Positions 54,084 through 63,765 of a stretch of 64,000 nucleotides of DNA are shown here, piece by piece. The first letter of the stretch is position 1; each line of letters starts with the position of its first letter. The position numbers and the translations under genes are program-made. Source of the stretch: Stentor coeruleus (Eukaryota > Ciliophora > Heterotrichea > Heterotrichida > Stentoridae). The stretch is from the NCBI GenBank assembly GCA_001970955.1, contig MPUH01000013.1, forward strand, positions 110,700-174,699, given 5' to 3'. A model generated the notes under the pieces. That model searched no databases, had not been told where the DNA came from, and saw only the letters and a program-made list of their open reading frames with translations.

Positions 54084-55359
54084 TTATTATGGGTTAATTC
54101 TTGAAAATTGTTCTGGACTTGTGGTGAAAATATGATATAGGGATTTTGAGTTTTGGAGTATGGTGGAGGTTAGTTTCTGGAGAGGTTTATATGGTTAATG
54201 GGTTTTGGAGTATATGGGTAGTTAGTTTCTGGATTTTTTTATATGGTTAAATGTGTTTTCTTTAAATGATATTGGTTTTAAAGGGTTTGGGTTTGAAATA
54301 TTTTTATAAAGGAGGATAAAGTATTAGGCTTAAAAATGATGAAAAATTATTGGGTAATAAGGTTAAAGGATTTGGGCTAGGGAAGTTAATGAGAAAGCAT
54401 GGATAAGTTGAAAGAAAGTCAGGAATATAAAGTGAATTGTAGAAAAAATACTCATTTTTAAGTTTATAGATTATTTATTTTTATGAAATAAAATATGATT
54501 TTGTTTTAAGGTGAATTATTGAATGGATTTTATTATGAAGATTTTTTTATTTATTATTAATGATGAACTATCAATTTTTAGATGTGTTGGTTTGAATAAA
54601 TTTTAAAATAAAATTCAAAATTATGTACAAAAAGTAATTTGTAAAAACAGTTAATGGACTATTTTATTATAATAAATTAAATTATCTTAAATCAAAAATA
54701 TCTTAATTACAGGAATAATCTGAATTTAAATATAATAAGATACTTATATGATGAAAATTAAAATATGACTATACCAAAAAATCATAATAAAACTAAATGA
54801 TAGAAATGAGATTATAATTATATAATAAGAACAAAATTACAAAAAATGAATGATGATACAAATGAATGATAATACAAATGAATATATAAGAGAAACATTA
54901 AATATCTATTTGATAAAAATTGCAATATAAAATACGAAAGGATTAAAAATATTACTCTATGAGATAAGTAATAGCATAACCAAAAAATAGATGAAGCAAT
55001 TAAAAAATACTGGCCCTGACTAATTAATAATATTATTCTCTCTTTCAAATAGTAATTATATCCTCATAATTTTACAAGATCAATCTATCTTTATTTAATT
55101 ATTATAAATAATTTTATTTTTATCATAACCTAATTCAAAAACCAGATATAAAATCCTATCATAAAGCATTTACCATCTATTCCCTAAATATTATACACAA
55201 TTTATATCTATACCCAAAATAAAAATATATCCTAATTTTCTTATAAGCCTAAATATTTCCTAAGTCATTGGCAATCCACAAATCTAATCATTTAAACATC
55301 TTATAACTTTCCGACATAATCTAGTTCTTTCTATTTCCTTGCAAATAATATAAAAATAA
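54084..55359. other. Divergent intergenic region
   Basis: I see no gene. G-rich over about 54084-54420 beside the CK1 start and C-rich over about 55110-55350 before inhibitor-2. A hydrophobic minus-strand frame at 54818-55048 lacks an ATG and is probably an A/T composition effect. Confidence 0.5.
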
Positions 55360-55722
55360 ATGTGGCAAGACAGCAGACCTCCTAATGAGCAAATTTCGAA
55401 TTCTCTGCCTAGCAATCAGCCAGATACACCCTCAAAAGACCCTAAGAAAATCAAATGGGACGAAGAAGGGATAAGCGAGCATGATAAAACACGTGGAACA
55501 CGAATGAAGATCACTGAACCAAAGACCCCTTATAATTATTATAATGAAGAAGAAGATGAAGAAGTACAAGGAATAGACGATGCCTTACCAAAATTGGAAA
55601 AAATTAGAAAAAAACAAGAATTCGAATCTAAACGCAAAAATCATTATAATGAATATGAGATGTTGAGGAAGTTTAGGGAAAATCATAGAAAAGAAGAAGA
55701 AGATGAGGAAGAAGATGACTAA
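55360..55722 (+). CDS. PPP1R2: Protein phosphatase 1 inhibitor-2 homologue
   Basis: This 120-residue protein has the three inhibitor-2 landmarks in order. KKIKWDEE (residues 29-36) matches the PP1-binding KxKWDE box. MKITEPKTPYNY (49-60) matches the MKIDEPSTPY segment, with Thr56 at the GSK3-site position. FESKRKNHYNEYEMLRKF (about 87-105) matches the FEMKRKLHYNE helix that enters the PP1 active site, followed by an acidic tail. Inhibitor-2 wraps around PP1 catalytic subunit and regulates it in the cytosol, at centrosomes and in cilia. It is shorter than the animal protein (about 205) because linkers are trimmed. Intrinsically disordered when free. Confidence 0.88.
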   Translation: MWQDSRPPNEQISNSLPSNQPDTPSKDPKKIKWDEEGISEHDKTRGTRMKITEPKTPYNYYNEEEDEEVQGIDDALPKLEKIRKKQEFESKRKNHYNEYEMLRKFRENHRKEEEDEEEDD

Positions 55723-56147
55723 ATAACAATAAAAAAACATTTGATTGTGATTAGATATAGGGTTTGTAGTTTTATGTATGATTATGAATAAGTTTGATGG
55801 ATTTTTTTTATTTAAGATTGATTTTTAATATTTTTTGGGGCTTTTGGTGATGTTTATAGAGATTCTTATCCTTTAATGTATAGAATATTGAACATCCCAT
55901 TATAATTAGATGATTATAAGGGAATATTGTGGCAGGTTTATAAAATATAAAGTGAGATGCAAAATTAAAGATTAAATACGAATAATAATTTTGATCAGTA
56001 TAAAAATATGGTCATAAGGATAGAAATAACTAATGCAATAATAGATTTATATTATTTGCATATACTGATGATATATCTTTTATCTTATAACCTATTATAA
56101 TAACAATTATGACTTCTATAGCAAAGTACTTACTAATAAATATATTA
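55723..56147. other. Convergent intergenic region
   Basis: I see no gene. G/T-rich 3' flank of inhibitor-2, then AT-rich. Confidence 0.5.
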
Positions 56148-56513
56148 CTAAAAAAGTTCTATGCTTTTTGGGTATTCCAATTTGACTTTTATTAAAGACA
56201 GCAACAATTTGAACTGGCTTCTAAGGAATATTATTTTTTTGTTGATTTCTTCAGAAGGCATAAACTCATTAATCTCTGTAGCAAGAATAGATCTTATAAC
56301 TTTTTGATGTTTTTCTCTTAAATGCTCTTCTAAATCAACAATTTGTGTATACCCAATAATAAACCCATACTCTTTTCCTATATAATATCCATTTTCTCCA
56401 CCAAGTTTGATGCTTTCTTTCTTAGATTCTTCTTGAGCCCTTATTTTACCTTGTTCCTCTCCTTCTTTGTAAGCATTTTCTTCAAAGTTAATAACTTCGT
56501 CTAAAAAATCCAT
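56148..56513 (-). CDS. LTO1: LTO1/ORAOV1-like Yae1-domain protein
   Basis: This 121-residue protein has the Yae1/LTO1 signature, a series of Gly spaced every fourth residue on a helical hairpin: YKEGEEQGKIRAQEES, then SIKLGGENGYYIGKEYGFIIGY (about residues 35-56). The acidic leader MDFLDEVINFEE resembles LTO1. In yeast and humans LTO1 with YAE1 hands Fe-S clusters from the cytosolic assembly machinery to the ribosome-recycling ATPase ABCE1 (Rli1). The usual C-terminal Trp that docks on the assembly machinery is not seen; the chain ends SIELF. Start context gataaATGG. Confidence 0.8.
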   Translation of the reverse strand: MDFLDEVINFEENAYKEGEEQGKIRAQEESKKESIKLGGENGYYIGKEYGFIIGYTQIVDLEEHLREKHQKVIRSILATEINEFMPSEEINKKIIFLRSQFKLLLSLIKVKLEYPKSIELF

Positions 56514-57285
56514 TTATCTTGTAATATAATTAAAACCATATTTATGATAGGATTTAAGATAAAGATTTAGCTTTTAGGCCACCAGCATTCCTTTCAGCAT
56601 TTTAGAAGCTAGTATACAGTATATGCTCATTTTCTATAGATTTGGCTGCTACTTTTTTAATTCAGATTTTCTGTGCAGGCTTTAATTTTTGTTTTCAGGA
56701 ACCTACCATATTAAAGTTTTCTGTTATATGCTTATACTCATACTTATATCAGTTATTTCTTATTCTAGATTGACTATCTTCTTCAAATTTAATTTTTATT
56801 CTTGATTAGTATATACCTCGCAAATTAAGTTCATTTTTAGATATTATCGAGTGTATAAAAGGACTGTTGGTCTAAGGTCAAACTTATATGTGCTTTGCTT
56901 GAACTCCAGTTATTTTTCCTTGACTGCCCAAGTGTATATTTTTTTCTGCATCAGAATCTTAGTCTGTGCAAATTGCTTAACAATATGAAGGACTTATATA
57001 AATCATATAAGACCAAATGTAAAACTCATACAATAAAGAATCTCAAATAGTTCATCCAATAATTTCAAATATAAGTAGCAATTCCATTCAAAAAAAAACT
57101 CAAACCTAGGAAGTTCATTTTCACATTTATCCCTATACATAATAAATTCTTAAGCCCTTAATCTTTATACCTTCATCATTCCCACCTTCAAATCCAAACT
57201 CTTAAATCTTAGTTTTTCTCTATGAAATCATATATAACTAGCATCAAAACTCCCTAATCACAAACTAATCCTAATTAAAAGGTAT
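56514..57285. other. Intergenic region, less AT-biased than usual
   Basis: I see no protein gene. The section 56570-56980 is mixed in composition on both strands, unlike typical flanks, and could hold a non-coding RNA or an old remnant, but I find no recognisable tRNA, snRNA or SRP motif. Confidence 0.4.
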
Positions 57286-57624
57286 TTATTTTTTCTTTTG
57301 CTGAACTTTGACTATCTTATATATCTCACCACCTTTGAAATTCGCAGCCCACTTAATGTGCTTTGAACCTTCAAGATGATTTTTCAAATAAGTATCATTT
57401 TCAAAAGACCTTTCACAGACATTGCAGAATGCTTCAAAGCCTGGCTTGATGAGCTTTTCTTTTTTGGACTTTTTATGTTCTTCCATTGAAGCTGGTTCTT
57501 TAGCAGGCTGAGCTTGTTGAGTTGTTTGAGATTTTGATGGAAGGTAGGATAAGATGTATGAGAAAAATGCTGAGAATACAATATATCCCGCTAAAGATAT
57601 CATTGCTTGGTCTATCGCTGTCAT
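57286..57624 (-). CDS. Membrane-anchored C2H2 zinc-finger protein, 112 aa
   Basis: An N-terminal hydrophobic segment, MISLAGYIVFSAFFSYILSYL (about residues 8-28), predicts one membrane span. After a polar linker comes a single zinc finger: FCNVCERSFENDTYLKNHLEGSKHIKWA (about 66-93) with Cys-x2-Cys and His-x5-His spacing, the U1C/JAZ style that often binds RNA. The tail is basic (VKVQQKKK). A zinc finger tethered to a membrane is uncommon, and no established family comes to mind. Start context ctatataaATG. Confidence 0.75.
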   Translation of the reverse strand: MTAIDQAMISLAGYIVFSAFFSYILSYLPSKSQTTQQAQPAKEPASMEEHKKSKKEKLIKPGFEAFCNVCERSFENDTYLKNHLEGSKHIKWAANFKGGEIYKIVKVQQKKK

Positions 57625-58608
57625 TTATATAGTATCTAGAATATTAGGCTTGTATAGGAAAATGGAAGATTTTTGGTAGATAGAAGAAGCTTTTAATATA
57701 GAAAATGCATTTTTAGGTGGAAAATATATGCAGTATAAGGAGGGTGATGATAATAAAATATAGTATAGTGAATAATATTTAGGTAAGATTATAATAAAAC
57801 ATAACGAAATTATGGAAAGTTGATCAAATTGTAATTTTCTTTACAAATTTATTCAGGATTGAGCCAAACTGATTAATATAAAATAAGAATTAGTGCATAA
57901 TTGTATGCTTATAGTAAATCATACCTCTTCTAATTTGGAATATGAGTTTTTCTTTAACTATAAGAAAAGATTCAGGATGTAGATTTTCACAGATACAAAA
58001 CTGTACAACAATAAAATCTGTAGATAATATTGTGGCTTAAAAGCTTTACTTTGAAACTAGGAAAGCTAATATTGATGAAAGCATATGAGAAGACCATAAA
58101 TAAAGATGCCTTGTTTGTGAGCTACATTTTTAATTGAAGATGCTAGAAAATATAGACAATAAGATAATAGTAAAAATATAAAATTTGACATAAATAAAAA
58201 CTAGAACATTACAGTTGATAAATAGTCAGCACTCATTTTTTATAACATATACTAATAAGTTTTATATTCAAAACTTCAACTGGTAGAAAAATCTATTAAA
58301 AGTTATCAAAAAATCCATACCAAGTATAGTATAAATCTATCACTAATTATTAAATAAGCATACAATTATTTATAAAATAAATCTACTAATATATTTTACA
58401 CAATAAACTGCAATATCTCTATACCTAAAAATAGTATAATAACTTATAATTCCCTTTAAAACCTTATTTTATCCTCTATTTACACAAAACCACAGCTTTA
58501 ATCCTTTCAAACAAAAAACCCATCTCAAAAATCCCAAACTCATCTATACTTCTTGCACAATTTCTTCATATTCTTAGCCTTAAAAACACCTCCCCTTTTC
58601 TATTAAAA
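57625..58608. other. Divergent intergenic region
   Basis: I see no gene. G/A-rich near the zinc-finger gene, C-rich and G-poor from about 58430 to the exchanger start. Confidence 0.5.
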
Positions 58609-60357
58609 ATGTTATGTATTTTGCTAATCTCTCTAGCATCATCGTCCCAAGTAGACCTCCACAACTGCATCGAAAACTGTAACAAAAACGGTGAATGTCA
58701 CGAAGTTTTTATGCAAGAACCACAAGTAAACGAAACTTCAGGTGCTAATTTCATGTGCCGATGCTATGAAGGTTTCACAGGGATTTCTTGTAATGAATGC
58801 GAGTATGGAAAATATGGTCTTTTATGTGAATCCTGCCCAGAAAACGAAGGTAAAATCTGTGCTAATCAAGGTATCTGTGATATGGGCCGTCAAGGTTCAG
58901 GCAAATGTCGATGTTTATCTGGCTTTAACCCTTTAACATCTTGTATCGAAGAAAAGAACTTCATGGAAGATTGGCATCAGCAAACCCGTGTGTTAAGCTT
59001 TTTACTCATATCTTTATTATTATGTATAGTACTCATGCATGCTATACAGAAACTTCCAAAGCAATTTATCCCCGCGTCTTGTGGGGCAATTTTATTAGGT
59101 ATTGGTATTGGCCTTGTTTATAAGTTTAGATTTCCTGAAGAAGAACTAAGCGAAACCTTTTCATTTGACCCACAAACTTTTTTCTTAGTAATTTTACCGC
59201 CTATTATGCTTGAAGCTGGCTTATCTTTAAAAAAATCTAGTTTTTTCGCGAATATTGGCACGATTATGATTTTTGCTGTCCCAGGGACGATCTTGACATC
59301 ATTGATTTTTGGCTTTGGACTATACTTTTTATGTAATACTTTAGGGTTGTATGATTTGAGTCTTATTGAATGCTTACTTTTTGGTATTTTAATATCAGCT
59401 TTAGACCCTGTAGCCACATTATCAATATTTAAAGCAATGGACTTAGACCATAATTTGCAGTCGATTGTTTTAGGGGAAAGTATTATCAATGATGCTGTCG
59501 CGATTACATTTTTTAAAATACTTGCAACTTATCAGTCTGAACAAGCACAATGGCTTGAAGTATCTTTTGAATTTTTATATGTACTTATTGGGTCTTCAGT
59601 ACTTGGGGTTATATTTGGATTATTGAGTGCACTTATATTTAAATATGTGGATTTAAGACTTGAGAGTACAATTGAATTAGCTTTATTTACCTTATTGAGT
59701 TATTTACCTTTTTTGCTTTGTGAGGCTTTGGGTATTTCAGGTATCTTGTGTTTATTATTTGTTGGGATGTCGATGAATGTTTACACAATGACTTGGCTAT
59801 CTACAGACTGCAGCAAAGCTATTACATCAGGATTTTCTATTTTTTCATTTATTTGTGAGTGCTTTTGTTTCATGTATTTGGGTATATCAATCACAGTTGC
59901 ATCTTCAGAACTTGTAATTTCAGTTATAATATCAAGTATTGTCCTTATGCTGATATCAAGAGGACTTGTGGTATTTTTCTTTAGTAGTATATGCAATAAA
60001 TACAGGTCTAATCAGATACTTTTCACACATCAATGTTTGATTTGGTTATCAGGAATGAGAGGTGCTGTTGCTTTTTCTTTAGCTTTGAGTTTCCCATCAT
60101 CAAATCCAGATATTATTATTTCAACAACGCAATATATGATATTGTTTACTATATTTAGTTTAAGTTTGGGGATATTTCCTATACTTAAAGGATTACATTT
60201 TATTGATAATCTTACTCCGATCATGAGGCATTCTGTAAATTCGTTGTCAGAAAGTTCGGAAAAGCCTGAGGATACAAGGGCTTGGCTGGAGGAAATCAAT
60301 AATAAATATCTTATGAAGTTGTTTGCAAAGAAGAATTTGGTGGATCAAAGCTCTTAA
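58609..60357 (+). CDS. Na+/H+ exchanger with an extracellular EGF-like N-terminal module
   Basis: This 582-residue protein begins with a signal peptide (LCILLISLASSS). About 100 residues with 15 or more Cys follow in EGF/laminin-type spacing: ENCNKNGECHE, CRCYEGFTGISCNECEYGKYG, CANQGICDMG and CRCLSGF. About 12 membrane segments of the CPA1 (NHE) family start near residue 126. Core motifs are present: LPPIMLEAGLSL, SALDPVATLSIF, the ion-site LGESIINDAVAI (NHE form GESLxNDAV), GISGILCLLFVGM and LSGMRGAVAFSLAL. It would exchange Na+ for H+ across a membrane with the EGF part outside or lumenal. NHE proteins usually lack EGF modules, so this fusion is notable. The cytosolic tail is short. Confidence 0.93.
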   Translation: MLCILLISLASSSQVDLHNCIENCNKNGECHEVFMQEPQVNETSGANFMCRCYEGFTGISCNECEYGKYGLLCESCPENEGKICANQGICDMGRQGSGKCRCLSGFNPLTSCIEEKNFMEDWHQQTRVLSFLLISLLLCIVLMHAIQKLPKQFIPASCGAILLGIGIGLVYKFRFPEEELSETFSFDPQTFFLVILPPIMLEAGLSLKKSSFFANIGTIMIFAVPGTILTSLIFGFGLYFLCNTLGLYDLSLIECLLFGILISALDPVATLSIFKAMDLDHNLQSIVLGESIINDAVAITFFKILATYQSEQAQWLEVSFEFLYVLIGSSVLGVIFGLLSALIFKYVDLRLESTIELALFTLLSYLPFLLCEALGISGILCLLFVGMSMNVYTMTWLSTDCSKAITSGFSIFSFICECFCFMYLGISITVASSELVISVIISSIVLMLISRGLVVFFFSSICNKYRSNQILFTHQCLIWLSGMRGAVAFSLALSFPSSNPDIIISTTQYMILFTIFSLSLGIFPILKGLHFIDNLTPIMRHSVNSLSESSEKPEDTRAWLEEINNKYLMKLFAKKNLVDQSS

Positions 60358-61108
60358 TTTAATCAAGCTATAAGAATTAAGTTAAATTATGGGTTTGAAT
60401 ATTGCTGTAGGTATATAGGAATGAGGATTATAATTTTTATGATGGTAATTTTTTATTGTAGTATGAATATTAGATTAAGATTATATAATGACTGTGATTT
60501 TTATAAAATTATTATATAAAAATAGAGATAAAGTCAAAAATCAAAAATTAATATAAAAACTAGCAGATAATCAGTCAAGCAAAATGCAAGAAAGTTTTGT
60601 CATATAGTTTTTAGTACAATAAAGGCATTAAGATAATAGGTTAGGGGTTTTGCAATAATAAAAATTATTAATGATCATATCTGATAGAATATGTTATGAA
60701 TATTTTTTTAAGAACTTAAATAAGTAAGCTTAATTTTAACTCCTACTTTATTTTTGTATTTTTTTAAGTTTATACTGATTATGATTAATTTATAAATGAT
60801 TACATAATCTTATAGCGAAATAAATATATTATCTATGCATATATAAGAACAAGTACAATTTTTTCTTATTTTTAATTTATAAAATCTGAGTAAGAAATAA
60901 TAATAAATTTGTAAAAAGAATCAAATTGGTTGTTTGGTAATAGTATTTATAAAAAAATGATATCCATGAGTAAAGAGACTTATATAATCTACTTAAAAAA
61001 ATTATTATCAAAAATAAATCCAATTTTCTATAAATTTCGATTAAGTTTATATAAATTTAAAAGTTGAGACCTTGTTTAAATTGATGATTAGGATTGTAAT
61101 AATTATTA
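60358..61108. other. Gene-free AT-rich interval before the decayed block
   Basis: I see no gene. Very AT-rich, with no clear promoter-type composition before 61109. Confidence 0.45.
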
Positions 61109-63343
61109 ATGGGTGATATGCATTGTTTGATTGAATTCCGTGTAGATTTACGCTTATAGGCTAAAATTTTAGAAGAAAGCAATTCAGTCTTTTCCAGATT
61201 GCATGATAAAGTGACTAAATGCGACTATCCTTTAAGCTTAGTCAATTTTAATGAAGGCTTATTTGCCTGTTTATGTAAACTTCGGATGACACTATTTGCA
61301 GATTTATATGTATAAAACCAAAATCTCTTCAAATTGTGTATATTAATGAACTTAATTGGGGTGTGGGCCTGCAAAATCAAAGCCACTATATGTCCCTTAT
61401 TATTCCGAAGAAGATCAACTTAGGCGTGGATTATTTGATAAAGAAATCCTAGATGAATTATGCTCATATAATCCTTACAAGTGTGATGAAACTTTTGCAA
61501 TTGGCGATTGGCTATTAAAAGCTTTTAACACTGAAACTCTTTTGATAGGCGGTGAAAAAAGTATGCTGATTTTATGAGAAATCGAAACAAGATCATCCTT
61601 GGCAATCAAGCCTTAATTGAATATAAAGATATTCTTAAACAAACCAAAGGTCTAGTCAAAAATAATCAAAGAAACTTTCTTGAAACTACAATATTGCTAG
61701 GAATAGAAGTCATCAAGAAACTAGTTTTTCGAATCAGGGATACTCAGTTATGGTAAGAAGAATTGCTCAAGCATCTAAGTGATGTTCTTAAAATTATTAT
61801 TAGTTTGAAAAATCAAAACCCTGGCCCATTAATATTAAAACTTATTGAAGGTTGCAAAACAGCTTCAAAAAAGTTTACAAGAAATGAATCATTAGCATAT
61901 TATGCTATTTTGATGAGATAGAAAAAGAAAGAGCAAGAATAAGAATAAGAATAAGGTCTGAGAAAGATATGCAAAAATTACTAAATGATTGATAAAATAA
62001 ATAGCTAAAGAACAGATAAAATAAAACCTTTTACAATTTTATTGGATTTTATAAGCCTATGGTTTAATAGCAAATATGTTAGCAATGGTGCAAGTCAAAT
62101 AAGGGTGAAATATGCAAGCATGCTGAGATATTTACGCACAATCAATTTAATAAAAGGTGAAGTAAATAAATTATGTTTAGAAATGATTAAAAAAGAAAGA
62201 GTTGATTCTACGCACAATCAATTTAATAAAAGGTGAAGTAAATAAATTATGTTTAGAAATGATTAAAAAAGAAAGAGTTGATTCTATTAAGCGGATATTA
62301 GAATTAAGACAATAAATCAAAGCCATAGCACAAATCGTCTTGATAATTATAGATTCAACGATGAAAACTATATTTCGAGAGAAGATATTATGATAAAATA
62401 AAAAATGAATTTGAAAATAATAATCTAGTCGCAATCGTCGGAAATGGGAGATATAGAAAAAAATAGCAGCAAAGTTATTTATTAATGAAAACAAAGCGAA
62501 TTATAGAATTACTTAAATGGTTAATTCCGAAAGTGAGATAAGCTTAAATATTATTTTTCAGAACTATTTAGCAAGGTTAGAATTGGAGAAAAGAAAGATG
62601 ATACTAAGGAGAATATAGTTAATACCGCATTAACAGTAAAACAAAAGTCTTAGACTATTTTAATCGCAAGTAGGCATCTAGACTGGAGTAATATTGGCCC
62701 AATATTTTTTGTTTCTAAAAAAAAATTATGAAGAGGTTTCTATTGAAAATTTGATAAATATAGGCATTAAAGCTTCATTTAAAAAAGCAAGGATTAAAAG
62801 AAATAGATTATTTAAATTCTCATAATGAAGAATGAATAAAGCCGTATTTAAAGTACAATAATGCTAACAAAACTTTTATGGATTGGAAAATAATGTAAAA
62901 AAATATTGCTAATTCATTGTACTACTTGGGATGCTTAAAAAAGGAATAAAGCAATTTGGTATTTTGAAACATCAATTAAATGGATATAAAGGATATGCAA
63001 AAGAAACATTCTTTCAAAATAATAATTTAGATGAGACTACTGAATGCATTGATCAATTTAAGGAATTTATAAAAAACTAAATTAATATAAAAAGATAATT
63101 TTATGGAGAAGTAAGAGAAGCATTCTTACAAAATAATTATTTATATGAAGCTACTGAATGCCTTTATAAAATTGGAGAAGTTTATAAAGTACTAAATCTA
63201 CATGAGCAAGCTATAAATTTTATGAAGAAGCAAGATGGATACTCCTAAAAAATAATTATTTGGATGAGACTACTCTATTCCTTGATTTAATTACAAAAGT
63301 ATATATAAAACTAAATCAACATGAAAAAGCCATAGTTTTATAG
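61109..63343 (+). pseudogene. Decayed STAND-type NTPase with TPR repeats
   Basis: This region is recognisably coding but broken by frameshifts and stops. The front part contains a segment starting LGCGPAKSKPLYVPYY (61356, TTG where a lipidated MGCG start would be expected) and a long frame from 61574 with ALIEYKDILKQTKGLV and GCKTASKKF. Next come YISREDI, KIKNEFENNNLVAIVGNG and AAKLFINEN (about 62360-62490), matching the entry and P-loop of NACHT/NB-ARC-type NTPases with the GGIGKT core damaged. TILIASRHLDW (about 62650) resembles their later nucleotide-sensing motif. TPR-like repeats follow (62940-63340), for example LQNNYLYEATECLYKIGEVYK and LNQHEKAI. Family proteins are ligand-triggered signalling switches. 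A 76-bp tandem duplication also shifts the frame. Confidence 0.58.
62133..62284. repeat. 76-bp tandem duplication in the NTPase pseudogene
   Basis: The unit starting tacgcacaatc at 62133 repeats exactly at 62209. The 76-bp period shifts the frame by one, and removing one copy reconnects it. There is no N, so it is either a real duplication or a merged assembly overlap. Confidence 0.9.
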
Positions 63344-63765
63344 ATTAATGCTGCATTGTTAAAAGAAAGAATAATAGAGGAAGAGCTTGAAATCTGAAAA
63401 ATGGGTAATTGGAGGTACTATTAGGGAGATAATACGAATGCTTTATAGATTTCATTTCTGACAGAAGAAAAAAACAACTACTTATGGAGTTATTCGTAGA
63501 CGGATTCTTCCTGGCAGTATTATTCGAAGTAATTCTTGGAAAGCATATGGTAATATTCAAGAAATACTTACAAAAATTGGCTTTAAAGAGAATAAATAGT
63601 AATCACTTTAAAAACTTGTAAATCCAAATGATTTTGAGTCTAACACTCAAATATAGTGATATTTTAGTCATTATTTAAGTGAAGATTAAGAAAATATGGA
63701 AACAAAATGTGAATCACAAATTGAGGAGTATTTCTGCCAATTAATGTATAAGAAATTGCATGGAC
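63344..63765 (+). mobile_element. Degraded ISXO2-like (IS1595/Merlin) transposase core
   Basis: Across a few frameshifts the region carries the ordered motifs of this DDE family. INAAL at 63344 stands in the place of the family IDExL. NRGRA at 63373 precedes KWVIGGTIR (63399-63425). Then ILPGSIIRSNSWKAYGNI (63504-63557) matches the PGxxIxSDxWKAY block. VNPNDFESNT (63618-63647) matches VNPxxGxHTN, and IEEYFCQLMYKK (about 63720) matches the final IExYLxEFMWRR helix. Two catalytic Asp read as Asn and the third acidic position falls on TAG, so the enzyme is dead. I cannot see terminal inverted repeats, and the N-terminal zinc-ribbon part is missing or diverged. Confidence 0.72.

Noticed and set aside
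54818-55048. 76-codon hydrophobic minus-strand frame
   Set aside because: Starts with TTG; Phe/Leu/Ile/Tyr richness follows from A/T-only sequence, and no gene-type flanks surround it.
56570-56980. Possible small nuclear or SRP RNA because of its mixed composition
   Set aside because: No U1, U2, U4, U5, U6 or SRP core motif could be found on either strand.
63401-63595. A 65-codon frame that is open if TAA and TAG are read as Gln (seven such codons)
   Set aside because: The frame one base over matches the transposase block KWVIGG...WKAY, so this reading is a shadow. It shows how easily AT-rich DNA imitates a reassigned code.
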